From positions 1 to 32,973 of the forward strand of contig CAMFKX010000021.1 in assembly GCA_945957375.1 (NCBI GenBank): 32,973 nt of DNA, given 5' to 3'. This document shows, piece by piece, positions 7,641 through 17,162 of this stretch. Source of the stretch: an uncultured Roseiarcus sp. GTDB taxonomy: Bacteria > Pseudomonadota > Alphaproteobacteria > Rhizobiales > Beijerinckiaceae. The notes beneath the pieces were generated by a model. The model was given only the letters and a program-made list of their open reading frames with translations. It made no database searches and was not told where the DNA came from. A program made the translations under genes and the position numbers. Every line of letters begins with the position of its first letter. Positions within the stretch are counted from its first letter, which is position 1.

Positions 7641-7991
7641 TCAGCGGCGGTAGACGCCGCCGTAGCCGGGGCCGCGCCGATAGACGCCGCCGTGATAGCC
7701 GTAGCCTGTACGATAGCCGCCGTAGCCGGGGCGATAGCCGCCGTAGGGACGATAGGCGCCGCCGTAATAGGGCCGACGGACGTAGACGCCGTTGCGCCAA
7801 TAGCCGCCATAGTAGCCGCCGCCGTAATAGCCGCCGGTGTAGACCGGGCCGCCGACCGCGACGCCGCCGTAATAGACGCCGCCGACCGGGGCGACCGCGC
7901 CGCCGTAATAGGGTCCTGGCGAGTAGCAGCCGGCGAGCGAGACCGCGAGCCCAGCGGCGAGCGCGAGCGACGCAAATCTTTTCCTGATCAT
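7641..7991 (-). CDS. Glycine/tyrosine-rich lipoprotein
   Basis: A 116-residue protein. The N-terminus is a lipoprotein signal with lipobox LAVSLAGC, so Cys is the lipidated residue. The whole mature part is low complexity, built from GGVYYGG, GGYYGG, YRPGYGGYR and RRGPGYGGVYRR blocks, with Arg increasing towards the end. Such Gly/Tyr/Arg tails occur in many small alphaproteobacterial envelope proteins and are probably disordered. Start at ATG 7991, where GGAGGA lies five bases upstream; a longer in-frame start at 8006 has no better support. No enzymatic function is suggested. Confidence 0.8.
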   Translation of the reverse strand: MIRKRFASLALAAGLAVSLAGCYSPGPYYGGAVAPVGGVYYGGVAVGGPVYTGGYYGGGYYGGYWRNGVYVRRPYYGGAYRPYGGYRPGYGGYRTGYGYHGGVYRRGPGYGGVYRR

Positions 7992-8076
7992 ATTTCCTCC
8001 ATCCATTTCGCGACCGGAGCCTGCGGCGAATGTTTACGCTGGTCATTCAACGCAGGCAATTCACGCTCGCCGCCGT

Positions 8077-8949
8077 TCAGGCCCCCTCCCCGGCTTCCCA
8101 CAGCGCCCTCAACCCCTCTCGATAGGTGGGGTAGGCGGGCGCGAAACCGAGCAGCGTCTTGGCCTTGGCGTTCGAGACGCGTTTCCCCTCGCCGTAGAAA
8201 CTCGCGGCGAAGGGCGAAAGCTCCGCCGTCTCGAACGGCTCTTCCTGCGGAGGCGGAACGCCGAGCAGCGTCGCCGCATGGACGATCACGTCCTGGGGCG
8301 GCGCGGGCTCGTCGTCGGCGACGTTCCAGATCTGCCCTGGCAGGCCCTTCGTCAACACGAGGCGCGCCGCTGCGGCGATGTCGTCGACATGGGCGCGGTT
8401 GAACACCTGCCCGGGCTTGACGATCCGGCGCGCCTCGCCGCGCCTGAGCTTGTCGAGGGCGTTGCGGCCCGGCCCGTAGATGCCGGGCAGGCGCAGGATG
8501 TCGACCTCGGCGCCGACGACTCGGCCGGCCTCGATCCAGCGCGCCTCGTCGGCGAGCCGCGCCAGACTACGGGCGGAGCGGGTCCGGGTCGCTGCGGTCT
8601 CGTCGATCCATGCGTCGCCATGGTCGCCGTAGACGCCGACGGTCGAGAAGTAGACGATGCGCGACAGGTTCGGCGCGGCGGCAAGCGCGCCCGCAAAGCG
8701 CTCGGCCGGCCCCTGCCCGGCCGCCTGTGGGGGGATCGACACCACGATCGCCTCGGCCCGCGCAAGCGCCGCGTCGAGCCCGGGATCAGCCTTCGCGCCG
8801 TCGAAGGCGTAGGCCTCGACGCCCGCGTCGCGGAGCGCCGCGACCCGCGCGCCCGATCGCGCCGTGCCGCTCGCCTCGATCGCCGGGTCGAGGCGCAGCA
8901 GGGCTTCGGCGCAATAGCCGAAACCGAAGAAGAACAGTCTCGCGCTCAT
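8077..8949 (-). CDS. NAD-dependent epimerase/dehydratase-like SDR protein
   Basis: A 290-residue Rossmann-fold protein of the atypical extended SDR group (YeeZ-like). The N-terminal nucleotide motif is FFGFGYCAEAL; later signatures are 'SIPPQ', 'IVYFSTVGVYGDHGDAWIDE', 'LRLPGIYGPGRNALDKLR' and 'NRAHVDDIA'. The Tyr-x-x-x-Lys catalytic pair of classical SDRs is not visible where expected (ARSLARLADEARW), which is a trait of this subfamily and makes the reaction uncertain. Start at ATG 8949 with GGAG six bases upstream; the frame is open a further 28 codons to a TTG-type start lacking a ribosome site. It lies 127 bases upstream of, and in line with, the lipoprotein gene. Confidence 0.85.
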   Translation of the reverse strand: MSARLFFFGFGYCAEALLRLDPAIEASGTARSGARVAALRDAGVEAYAFDGAKADPGLDAALARAEAIVVSIPPQAAGQGPAERFAGALAAAPNLSRIVYFSTVGVYGDHGDAWIDETAATRTRSARSLARLADEARWIEAGRVVGAEVDILRLPGIYGPGRNALDKLRRGEARRIVKPGQVFNRAHVDDIAAAARLVLTKGLPGQIWNVADDEPAPPQDVIVHAATLLGVPPPQEEPFETAELSPFAASFYGEGKRVSNAKAKTLLGFAPAYPTYREGLRALWEAGEGA

Positions 8950-9061
8950 TTCGACTCCGTTTTCCCCGGCACCGTCCCGCGCGCGCCGACTGCAAGAAAG
9001 CCCTTTGCTCGCTGGTCTATTTAATACATACATCGAACGATAATTAGGGGCTTGGCGTGCG

Positions 9062-9430
9062 ATGCTCGGGAAACTCTACCGGATCGCCGGTTCGGCGCCG
9101 ATCCTGCTGGCGGCCTCGATCGCCGTCGCCTGCACGGTCGAGGACATCAAGGTCATTCGCGCCGAAGTCATCGTGCAAAGCGGGACCACCTATATCGCCG
9201 GCCGCATCGCCAACGCCTGCGGAGCGGAGATGGGCGCGCAGGTCCGGGTCACGCTCCGGGATGACGCGGGCGATCCGGTGTTCGCCGGCGAGTTCTGGCC
9301 GGCCGGCGGCCGGAACATCGCGCCGAGCGCGAGCTATGGCTTCACCTATGTTCTTTCGCCGGTTGAGCCGGACCCCCGCCATCGGCCGTCGCGGATCGCG
9401 GTCGAGCCGATCGGGGTGCGCCAATGGTGA
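9062..9430 (+). CDS. Small secreted protein of unknown function
   Basis: A 122-residue protein with an N-terminal hydrophobic signal (GSAPILLAASIAVAC). The cysteine after AVA could make it a lipoprotein, although the lipobox is imperfect. The mature part looks like a single beta-sandwich: 'IKVIRAEVIVQSGTTYIAGR', 'GAQVRVTLRDDAGDPVFAGE', then 'ASYGFTYVLSPVEPDPRH', close in pattern to FxLYD-type extracellular domains. Two cysteines (Cys24, Cys53) may pair. It is divergent from the SDR gene; an AT-rich stretch at 9018-9046 (TTTAATACATACATC, GATAATTAG) probably holds its promoter. Its stop is three bases from the convergent ABM gene. Function unknown. Confidence 0.7.
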   Translation: MLGKLYRIAGSAPILLAASIAVACTVEDIKVIRAEVIVQSGTTYIAGRIANACGAEMGAQVRVTLRDDAGDPVFAGEFWPAGGRNIAPSASYGFTYVLSPVEPDPRHRPSRIAVEPIGVRQW

Positions 9431-9433
9431 GGG

Positions 9434-9751
9434 TCACTCCGCGTCCGGATCGCGGCGGAAGCGCGACTCGCGCACGACCTCGCAAACCTGCAGATGGTAG
9501 TCCTTGTAGAAGCGTTCCCTGCCGAGCTGCTTGGTGAGCAGATGTTCGGGGTGGGTCGCCCAGGCGCGCAGCGCCTCGGCCGTTTCCCATTCGAAATAGG
9601 TCAGCCGCTCGCCGTCGGCGGCGACGTAGCCCTTGTGCGAGACGTAGCCCGGCATCTGGGTCGCCAGCGCCTCCATGCGCTGCAGCGCCGCGAGATATTC
9701 CTCGCCGAGGCCGATCTCGGTGCGGTGGGCGCGGAACACGGCGACGATCAT
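9434..9751 (-). CDS. Antibiotic biosynthesis monooxygenase (ABM) fold protein
   Basis: A 105-residue protein with the dimeric alpha/beta barrel pattern of the ABM superfamily: 'MIVAVFRAHRTEIG', 'MEALATQMPGYVSHKGYVAA', 'DGERLTYFEWETAEALRAWA', 'HPEHLLTKQLGRERFYKDYH'. Members include quinol monooxygenases, heme-degrading enzymes and many of unknown substrate. Start at ATG 9751 with GGAG six bases upstream. Its start codon overlaps by the ATGA arrangement the end of a doubtful upstream frame (9752-9974). Confidence 0.85.
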   Translation of the reverse strand: MIVAVFRAHRTEIGLGEEYLAALQRMEALATQMPGYVSHKGYVAADGERLTYFEWETAEALRAWATHPEHLLTKQLGRERFYKDYHLQVCEVVRESRFRRDPDAE

Positions 9752-9974
9752 GGGCGGCTCCGGGCGCGGCTCTGCTCTTTACGCTCCAGGAGACTCGATA
9801 GATTTCCAAGCCAGTCGCTGCAAGGTCGAGGCTGCCCCGGGCGTTGCAGGTTCCGGAAAGCTTCATCGTCTTCCGGGGTGTCCCACTCGGTGAAGCCGGC
9901 GAAGGGATCCCGGAACGGTTCGTCACCCGGCCGTACGCTGCGGTTACTCTGATTTCGGCTCCACAGCCGCCGAG
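9752..9974 (-). other. Doubtful reading frame or gene remnant upstream of the ABM gene
   Basis: This 223-base gap is open on the minus strand in the frame that ends TGA at 9748-9750, overlapping the ABM start. Its translation is mostly Arg/Ser-rich and unconvincing, but the middle reads DPFAGFTEWDTPEDDEAF. That acidic 'F-EW-(x4)-D-AF' ending resembles tails of small antitoxin-type proteins. There is no good start or ribosome site, and the frame overlaps the upstream gene. I record it as a possible remnant, not a gene. Confidence 0.25.
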
Positions 9975-10355
9975 CTACGGAATCTTCTCTCCGGTGAACC
10001 GATCCCTTCCGCGCCAGAAATCGCAAACCGGACACCACTCGCCTTCGTAGTCGATCCCTTCCTGATGAGGGCATCCGATGATGCGATCGACCATCGCAAC
10101 CGATCGAACCCCGTGGCTCTCGATGTATTCGAGGATCTCGCGCGCCACTTCAGAGTCGGCGCGGATGTCGCCGCGCTCGACGGTCCAGGCGCGCATGTCT
10201 TCAGCGGGCGCGTCCTGCCCGCGTATGATGCCGACCGCGATCTTCGTCGCCCGGCTCAGATCGGGACCATAGAGGGCCAGCGTCGCCGCCGGCCATCCTC
10301 GCAACCCTTTCTTGGCTTTCTTGCTCAAGCGCTTGAGAGACCGATCGTTCAACAT
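9975..10355 (-). CDS. Small conserved protein with CPH and CxxC motifs
   Basis: A 126-residue soluble protein. The N-terminus is basic (SLKRLSKKAKKGLRGWPAAT), the middle is alpha/beta ('LYGPDLSRATKIAVGI', 'AREILEYIESHGVRSVAMVD'), and the end holds GCPHQEGIDYEGEWCPVC followed by DFWRGRDRFTGEKIP. Cys95, His97, Cys108 and Cys111 could bind one zinc ion. The same 'CPHEEGIDY..CP.CPFW.GRDR.TGE' ending recurs in a widespread bacterial family that I recognise but for which I know no function. Start at ATG 10355 with GGGAGGG eight bases upstream. It follows the lpd gene after 248 bases that contain repeats, so it is probably a separate unit. Confidence 0.8.
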   Translation of the reverse strand: MLNDRSLKRLSKKAKKGLRGWPAATLALYGPDLSRATKIAVGIIRGQDAPAEDMRAWTVERGDIRADSEVAREILEYIESHGVRSVAMVDRIIGCPHQEGIDYEGEWCPVCDFWRGRDRFTGEKIP

Positions 10356-10390
10356 GTCGCGCCCTCCCAGGGATGGACTCCTGAGCCGTC

Positions 10391-10519
10391 TTCGCGAGGA
10401 GCCCGAAGGGCGACGCGCCGATCCAGCGCCGCCGCTGCGGAGGCTGTGGCCGGCAATGCGCGCGCAGGCGTTTCTCGGCTCCCTCGACTCCCGGATCGCC
10501 GCGCCGCTCCTCGCGATGA
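10391..10519. repeat. Inverted pair of GCGAGGAGC...CGATCC repeat elements
   Basis: Plus-strand copy at 10391-10426: TTCGCGAGGAGC, GAAGGGCGACG, CGATCCAG. Minus-strand copy at 10491-10519: ATCGCGAGGAGC, GGCGATCCGG. Both match degenerate forms of the dispersed 'ATTGCGAGGAGCGAAGCGACGAAGCAATCC' type element common in proteobacterial intergenic DNA. They face each other about 65 bases apart in the gap between lpd and the CPH protein gene. Confidence 0.6.
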
Positions 10520-10603
10520 GCGAAGCGCGTCGCCGCTATTCGAGCATCACCGCTCGTGGGAGAACGGTCCGAAGGCCGCTCGCCCCATTCGAGCCGGAGG
10601 CGA

Positions 10604-12316
10604 TTATCCATTCTTCTTCGGCATATACAAGTCCGTCAGCGTCCCCGCGAACGCTTCCGCCGACATGGCGAAGGTTTCCGACAGAGTCGGGTGCGGGTGG
10701 ATCGTGAGGCCGATGTCCTCGGCCTCGCAGCCCATCTCGATCGCAAGCGCCGCCTCCGAGATCAGGTCGCCCGCGTCGGTGCCGACGATGGCGCAGCCGA
10801 TCAGGCGGTTGGTCTCCTCGTCCCAGAGAGTCTTGGTCAGGCCCTCGTCGCGGCCGAGCGCCAGCGACCGGCCGCTCGCCGCCCAGGGGAACACCGCCTT
10901 GCCGTATTTCAGCCCTTTGGCCTTGGCCTCCGTCTCGGTCACGCCGACCCAGGCGACTTCCGGATCGGTATAGGCGACCGAAGGAATGACGCGGGCGTCG
11001 AAGGCCGCCTTATGGCCGGACGACACTTCCGCCGCGACCTTGCCCTCGTGGACCGCCTTGTGCGCCAGCATCGGCTGGCCGACGAGGTCGCCGATGGCGA
11101 AGATATGATGGACGTTGGTGCGCATCTCGCGATCGACCGCGATAAAGCCGCGCTCGTCGACCGCAACGCCCGCCGCCTCCGCGCCGATCGCCTTGCCGCT
11201 CGGCCGGCGGCCGACCGACACCAGCATGGCGTCGAAGGTCTCCGTCTTCGCCCCGTCCGGCCCCTCGTAGGAAACGACGACCCCCTCCGGCTTGGCCCCG
11301 ACCGCGGTGACCTTCGTCTTGAGGTGGATCTTGTCGTAGAGCTTGCCGAGTCGCTTGGCGAGCGGCGCGACGATGTCGGGGTCGGCGCCCGGCATGAGCT
11401 GGTCCATCATCTCGATCACGGTGATCTTGGCCCCGAGCGAGCGATAGACCGTCGCCATTTCGAGCCCGATGATGCCGCCGCCGAGAATCAGCATCCGCTC
11501 GGGGACGAAGCGCATCTCCAGCGCGCCGGTCGAATCCCAGATGCGCGGATCGGACGGGATGAAGCCCGGCGCGACCGGCTCGGAGCCCGCCGCGATGATC
11601 GCCTTGGCGAAGCGCACCGTGCGCGGCCCCTCGGCCGTCTCGACGCGGATGGTGTTCGGCGAAGTGAACACGCCCGTCCCGGTGACGACCGTGACCTTGC
11701 GCTGGCGCGCGAGCCCGGTGAGGCCGGTGGTCAGGCGCTTGACCACGCCGTCCTTCCAGGCGCGCACGCCGTCGAGTTCGATCGCGGGCGGGCCAAAGGT
11801 CACGCCATGCGCGCCCATCGCCGCGGCTTCGTCGATCGTCTTGGCGACATGCAGCAGCGCCTTCGACGGAATGCAGCCGACGTTCAGGCACACGCCGCCG
11901 AGCGTCGCGCGCTTGTCGATCAGCAACACCTTTTCGCCCAGGTCGGCGGCGCGGAACGCGGCGGAGTAGCCGCCCGGCCCCGCGCCGAGCACGACGAGGT
12001 CGGCCTCGAAATCGGCGTGCGCCGGCGGCGGCGGCGGCGGCGCGGGCTGGGCGGCCGGCGCCGGCGAGGCGACCTCGCCCTCGACCGAGGCGAAGGTCGC
12101 GATTGGGCTGCCCTGGCTCACCTTGTCGCCGACCTTGACCAGCACTTCGCCGATCACGCCATCGGCGGGCGCCGGCACTTCGAGCGTCGCCTTGTCGCTC
12201 TCCAGGGTGACGAGGGTCTGCTCCTTCCGGACGGCGTCGCCGGGCTTCACGTGGATCTCGATGATCGGCACGTCCTTGAAGTCGCCGATGTCGGGAAGGC
12301 GGATGTCTTGCGCCAT
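10604..12316 (-). CDS. lpd: Dihydrolipoyl dehydrogenase (E3) with N-terminal lipoyl domain
   Basis: A 570-residue flavoenzyme that reoxidises dihydrolipoamide on E2 with NAD+. An N-terminal lipoyl domain (1-80) carries the target lysine Lys42 in LESDKATLEV; a Pro/Ala linker (83-100) leads to the FAD domain (GAGPGGYSAAF at 111-121). The redox disulfide is Cys143/Cys148 (GGVCLNVGCIPSK), the NAD motif is LGGGIIGLEMATV, and the catalytic pair is His542 and Glu547 (HPHPTLSE). Most E3 proteins are about 465 residues; the extra 100 are the lipoyl domain and linker. It starts 12 bases after the aceF stop with GAGGGGGCGAG as ribosome site, so it is the third gene of the pyruvate dehydrogenase operon. 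Confidence 0.97.
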   Translation of the reverse strand: MAQDIRLPDIGDFKDVPIIEIHVKPGDAVRKEQTLVTLESDKATLEVPAPADGVIGEVLVKVGDKVSQGSPIATFASVEGEVASPAPAAQPAPPPPPPAHADFEADLVVLGAGPGGYSAAFRAADLGEKVLLIDKRATLGGVCLNVGCIPSKALLHVAKTIDEAAAMGAHGVTFGPPAIELDGVRAWKDGVVKRLTTGLTGLARQRKVTVVTGTGVFTSPNTIRVETAEGPRTVRFAKAIIAAGSEPVAPGFIPSDPRIWDSTGALEMRFVPERMLILGGGIIGLEMATVYRSLGAKITVIEMMDQLMPGADPDIVAPLAKRLGKLYDKIHLKTKVTAVGAKPEGVVVSYEGPDGAKTETFDAMLVSVGRRPSGKAIGAEAAGVAVDERGFIAVDREMRTNVHHIFAIGDLVGQPMLAHKAVHEGKVAAEVSSGHKAAFDARVIPSVAYTDPEVAWVGVTETEAKAKGLKYGKAVFPWAASGRSLALGRDEGLTKTLWDEETNRLIGCAIVGTDAGDLISEAALAIEMGCEAEDIGLTIHPHPTLSETFAMSAEAFAGTLTDLYMPKKNG

Positions 12317-12328
12317 GGTCTCGCCCCC

Positions 12329-13621
<1,293 letters not shown>

Positions 13622-13692
13622 CAGCGCTTCTCCTTCGCGCGAAGATGTGAATGGTCCATTCTGTCACGATTGGCGCTGCGGGCCCTCACCCT

Positions 13693-13731
13693 GCCGGCTT
13701 CGCCGGCTGTCCCTCTCCCGCCGGGAGAGGG
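13693..13731. repeat. Palindromic REP-like element between aceE and aceF
   Basis: Two adjacent hairpins: GCCGGC-TTC-GCCGGC (13693-13707) and CCCTCTCCC-GCC-GGGAGAGGG (13711-13731), preceded by CCCTCACCCT. This is the familiar 'CCTCACCC..TCCCTCTCCC' type of dispersed intergenic palindrome in Hyphomicrobiales. Because it sits inside an operon, its RNA hairpins could affect mRNA stability or read-through between E1 and E2. Confidence 0.75.
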
Positions 13732-13775
13732 AGGGAAGGAGGACGCGCCAAGCGCACCGGACGAGGGTTTCCCCC

Positions 13776-16445
13776 TCAGCTCCGCATCGGATTCGGCCCC
13801 TCCGGGTCGATGCCGTATTTGGCGATCGCCTCCGCGACCCGCTTCGACGGCAGAAGCTGGTCGTCGGCGAGCGCCTTGAGGCTCGCGACCACTACGTGCT
13901 GGCGGTCGACCTCGAAGAACGAGCGCAGCCGGCGGCGGAAGTCGGAGCGGCCGAAGCCGTCGGTGCCGAGCGCCTTGTAGCGGCCGGGCACCCAGTCGCG
14001 GACGCCGTCGGCGATCACCTTCATGTAGTCGGTCGCCGCGATCACCGGTCCCTTGCCGCCGGCGAGCGCCTGCGTGACGTAAGGGACCCGCGGCGCGTCC
14101 TCGGGGTGGAGCATCGACCAGCGTTCGGCGTCGAGGCCCTCGCGGCGCAGCTCGGTGAAGCTCGTCACGCTCCACACTTCGCAGGCGACGCCATGCTCCT
14201 CGGCGAGCATCTCGGCGGCCGCCTCGACCTCGCGCAGGATCGCCCCGGCGCCGAGCAGGCGGACGCTCAAGCCCGGCGTCGCGCTCTTCGGCGTGACGTC
14301 GCGCAGCTTGTACATGCCCTTGAGAATCCCCTCCTCCGCGCCTTCCGGCATTGCCGGATGCGGATAATTCTCGTTCAGGGTGGTGATGTAGAAATAGACG
14401 TCCTCGTTGTCGACCAGCATCCGCTTGAGGCCCGACTGGACGATCACCGCCAGTTCATAGGCGTAGGTCGGGTCGTAGCTGACGCAGTTCGGGATGGTGG
14501 AGGCGAGCACGTGACTGTGTCCGTCCTCGTGCTGGAGCCCCTCGCCGTTGAGCGTCGTGCGCCCCGAGGTGCCGCCGATCAGGAAGCCGCGCGCGCGCAT
14601 GTCGCCCGCCGCCCACGCCAGGTCGCCGACGCGCTGGAACCCGAACATCGAATAGTAGATGTAGAACGGGATCATCGGCGTGTTGGAGGTCGAGTACGAC
14701 GTCCCGGCGGCGATGAAAGACGCCATCGCGCCCGGCTCGTTGATGCCCTCCTGGAGGATCTGCCCCTTGGTGTCCTCGCGGTAATACATCAACTGGTCGG
14801 CGTCCTGCGGACGATAAAGCTGGCCGACCTGGCTGAAGATGCCGACCTGACGGAACAGCCCCTCCATTCCGAAGGTGCGGCTCTCGTCGGGCACGATCGG
14901 CACCACGCGCGGGCCGATCTCCTTGTCGCGCAGGAGCGCGGTGAGAATGCGCACGAACGCCATCGTGGTCGAGATCTCGCGCCCTTCCGCGGTCGCCTTG
15001 AGCAGCGCGTCGAAGGTCGAGAGCGGCGGGACGGCGAGCGGCGCGCTCGTGCGCCGGCGCGCCGGCAGATAGCCGCCGAGCGCCTCGCGCCGCTCGCGCA
15101 GGTATTTCATTTCCTTGCTGTCTTCGGCGAAGCGCAGATACGGGACCTTGGGCAGGTCCTCGTCGGAGACGGGAATCTGGAACCGGTCGCGGAACGCGCG
15201 CAAGGCGCTGTCGCCGAGCTTCTTGGCCTGATGGGCGATCATCTGCCCCTCGCCGGCCGAGCCCATGCCATAGCCCTTGACGGTCTTGGCGAGGATCAGC
15301 GTCGGCTGGCCCTTGTGCTCGACCGCGGCCTTGTAGGCCGCGAAGACCTTGAGCGGGTCGTGGCCGCCGCGGGTGAGCGACCAGATCTGCGCGTCGGTCC
15401 AGTCCGCGACCATGGCGGCGGTTTCCGGATAGCGGCCGAAGAAGTGCTTGCGGATATAGGCGCCGTCCTTCGACTTGAAGTCCTGGTATTCGCCGTCGAC
15501 GCATTCCTCCATCAGCTGGCGCAGCTTGCCCTCGGTGTCGCCCGCGAGCAGTTCGTCCCAGCCGGAGCCCCACAGCACCTTGATGACGTTCCAGCCCGCG
15601 CCGCGGAAGCCGCCCTCGAGCTCCTGCACAATTTTGCCGTTGCCGCGCACCGGGCCGTCGAGCCGCTGCAGGTTACAGTTGATGACGAAGATCAGATTGT
15701 CGAGCTTCTCGCGCCCGGCGAGCGAGATCGCGCCGAGAGACTCGGGCTCGTCCATCTCGCCGTCGCCGCAGAACACCCAGACCTTGCGCCGGGACGTGTC
15801 GGCGAGGCCGCGGCCCTGAAGGTAGCGCAGGAAGCGCGCCTGATAGATCGCCATCAGCGGCCCGAGGCCCATCGACACCGTCGGGAACTGCCAGAAGTCG
15901 GGCATCAGCCAGGGATGCGGATAGGACGACAGGCCCTTGCCGCCGACCTCCTGGCGGAAGTTCGCCAGCTGGTCTTCGCTCAGCCGGCCTTCGAGAAAGG
16001 CGCGGGCGTACACGCCGGGCGAGGAATGGCCCTGGAAATAGACCAGATCGCCGCCGTGATCCTCGTTCGCCGCGTGCCAGAAGTGCATGAAGCCGGTGTC
16101 GTAGAGGGTCGCGGCCGACTGGAAGCTGGCGATATGGCCGCCGAGCTCCGAGGATTCCTTGTTGGCCTTGACGACGATCGCGGCCGCGTTCCAGCGCACG
16201 TAACGCCGGATCGCCATCTCGATCTTGCGGTCGCCGGGATGGGGCGGCTGCGCCTCGGGCGGGATCGTATTGACGTAGGCCGTGTTGGCGGCGAACGGCA
16301 GGCGCGCGCCCTTGCGCCGCGCGGCGACGACAACCTCGGCGAGAATCTCGTCGACCTTGCCCATGCCCTCGAACGCCTCGACGGAATCGAGCGCGTCGAG
16401 CCATTCGTCGGTTTCGTCGTTGACGGTTCGCGCCCTGTCGTCCAT
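13776..16445 (-). CDS. aceE: Pyruvate dehydrogenase E1, homodimeric type
   Basis: An 889-residue thiamine-diphosphate enzyme that decarboxylates pyruvate and acetylates the lipoyl group of E2. The diphosphate-binding motif runs from GDGEMDEPE (227-235) to the Asn at 258 in VINCNLQRLDG. Other family landmarks are 'FQGHSSPGVYARAFLEGRL', 'EGQMIAHQAKKLG', 'DESRTFGMEGLF' and 'NGEGLQHEDGHSH'. Length matches E. coli AceE (887). Start at ATG 16445 with GGGAGG eight bases upstream. First gene of aceE-aceF-lpd on the minus strand. Many Alphaproteobacteria instead use a split E1 alpha/beta pair, so this single-chain type is worth noting. Identification is very firm. Confidence 0.98.
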   Translation of the reverse strand: MDDRARTVNDETDEWLDALDSVEAFEGMGKVDEILAEVVVAARRKGARLPFAANTAYVNTIPPEAQPPHPGDRKIEMAIRRYVRWNAAAIVVKANKESSELGGHIASFQSAATLYDTGFMHFWHAANEDHGGDLVYFQGHSSPGVYARAFLEGRLSEDQLANFRQEVGGKGLSSYPHPWLMPDFWQFPTVSMGLGPLMAIYQARFLRYLQGRGLADTSRRKVWVFCGDGEMDEPESLGAISLAGREKLDNLIFVINCNLQRLDGPVRGNGKIVQELEGGFRGAGWNVIKVLWGSGWDELLAGDTEGKLRQLMEECVDGEYQDFKSKDGAYIRKHFFGRYPETAAMVADWTDAQIWSLTRGGHDPLKVFAAYKAAVEHKGQPTLILAKTVKGYGMGSAGEGQMIAHQAKKLGDSALRAFRDRFQIPVSDEDLPKVPYLRFAEDSKEMKYLRERREALGGYLPARRRTSAPLAVPPLSTFDALLKATAEGREISTTMAFVRILTALLRDKEIGPRVVPIVPDESRTFGMEGLFRQVGIFSQVGQLYRPQDADQLMYYREDTKGQILQEGINEPGAMASFIAAGTSYSTSNTPMIPFYIYYSMFGFQRVGDLAWAAGDMRARGFLIGGTSGRTTLNGEGLQHEDGHSHVLASTIPNCVSYDPTYAYELAVIVQSGLKRMLVDNEDVYFYITTLNENYPHPAMPEGAEEGILKGMYKLRDVTPKSATPGLSVRLLGAGAILREVEAAAEMLAEEHGVACEVWSVTSFTELRREGLDAERWSMLHPEDAPRVPYVTQALAGGKGPVIAATDYMKVIADGVRDWVPGRYKALGTDGFGRSDFRRRLRSFFEVDRQHVVVASLKALADDQLLPSKRVAEAIAKYGIDPEGPNPMRS

Positions 16446-16593
16446 CGGGTCGGCCTCCCTCGCATAGACAAGAACTTACGACGAAAGTCGCGTCTCGCCG
16501 GTGTTCCTTGTCATGCGGCGCCGAAATTCGCAACATTCCGCGCGGGCGTCGCTGCCATGTTGGCTGAGCATGGGGCGCAGGCCCAGCTCGCCG

Positions 16594-17112
16594 TCACCGC
16601 CTGCGGGTCGGCCGGATGATGATCCGCGGACGCCAGACGCCGAGCGCGACGTTGACCGCCGAGACGAGCGTCAAGACCCAGATCGTGCCCGCCTCGCCAT
16701 GAGTCTCGTCGACGACGGCCGATGGGGAAATCTCGCCGGCCAGCGCCTCGGCGCTCAGCCGCGCCTGGTCCTGAATCGGCGCCAGCGCGTGCAGGCCGCC
16801 GGCGAACACGAGGATTCCCGTCGCGGCCTTGATCCACGCCCAGCCGGCGTCGTGGAAAGCCGGGGTCACGGCGATCGCGATCAGTCCGGGAACGAGGGTC
16901 AGGAAGAGCGAGGGCAGGATGATCCAGGACGCGATCGCCCCTATCGCCTCGTAATAGGGGGCACGAGACTCGAACGGCAGCGCCGACAGATCGAGACGCA
17001 CGCAAACCAGCAGCGCGGCGAGTCCGCCCGCGAATCCGATCGCGCCCATGGTGTGGAGGAATTTGAGAAGACGTCGCACGGCGCCGCTAAACCTCAGCCG
17101 ATCCCTGCCCAA
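16594..17112 (-). CDS. Four-helix integral membrane protein (DUF2269-like)
   Basis: A 172-residue protein with four predicted membrane helices: LLKFLHTMGAIGFAGGLAAL (about 15-38), ASWIILPSLFLTLVPGLIAI (60-82), WIKAATGILVFAGGLHAL (92-110) and IWVLTLVSAVNVALGVW (143-160). The conserved early histidine (FLHTMG) resembles the DUF2269 family of predicted membrane proteins; function unknown. The start is probably TTG at 17112, because GAGGT lies five bases upstream, while the internal GTG at 17079 has a poor site. The C-terminus is very basic (WRPRIIIRPTRRR). It is followed on the same strand by the aceE operon after about 150 bases. Confidence 0.7.
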   Translation of the reverse strand: MGRDRLRFSGAVRRLLKFLHTMGAIGFAGGLAALLVCVRLDLSALPFESRAPYYEAIGAIASWIILPSLFLTLVPGLIAIAVTPAFHDAGWAWIKAATGILVFAGGLHALAPIQDQARLSAEALAGEISPSAVVDETHGEAGTIWVLTLVSAVNVALGVWRPRIIIRPTRRR

Positions 17113-17162
17113 TCGTTACCTCAGGCGCATGCGATCGACAAAGCGGAAACCGGGGCCGCCGC

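Noticed and set aside
7640-7900. CRISPR-like recurring GCCGCCGTA words
   Set aside because: They are irregular and in frame, encoding Tyr-Gly-Gly runs of the lipoprotein on the minus strand; no equal-length spacers.
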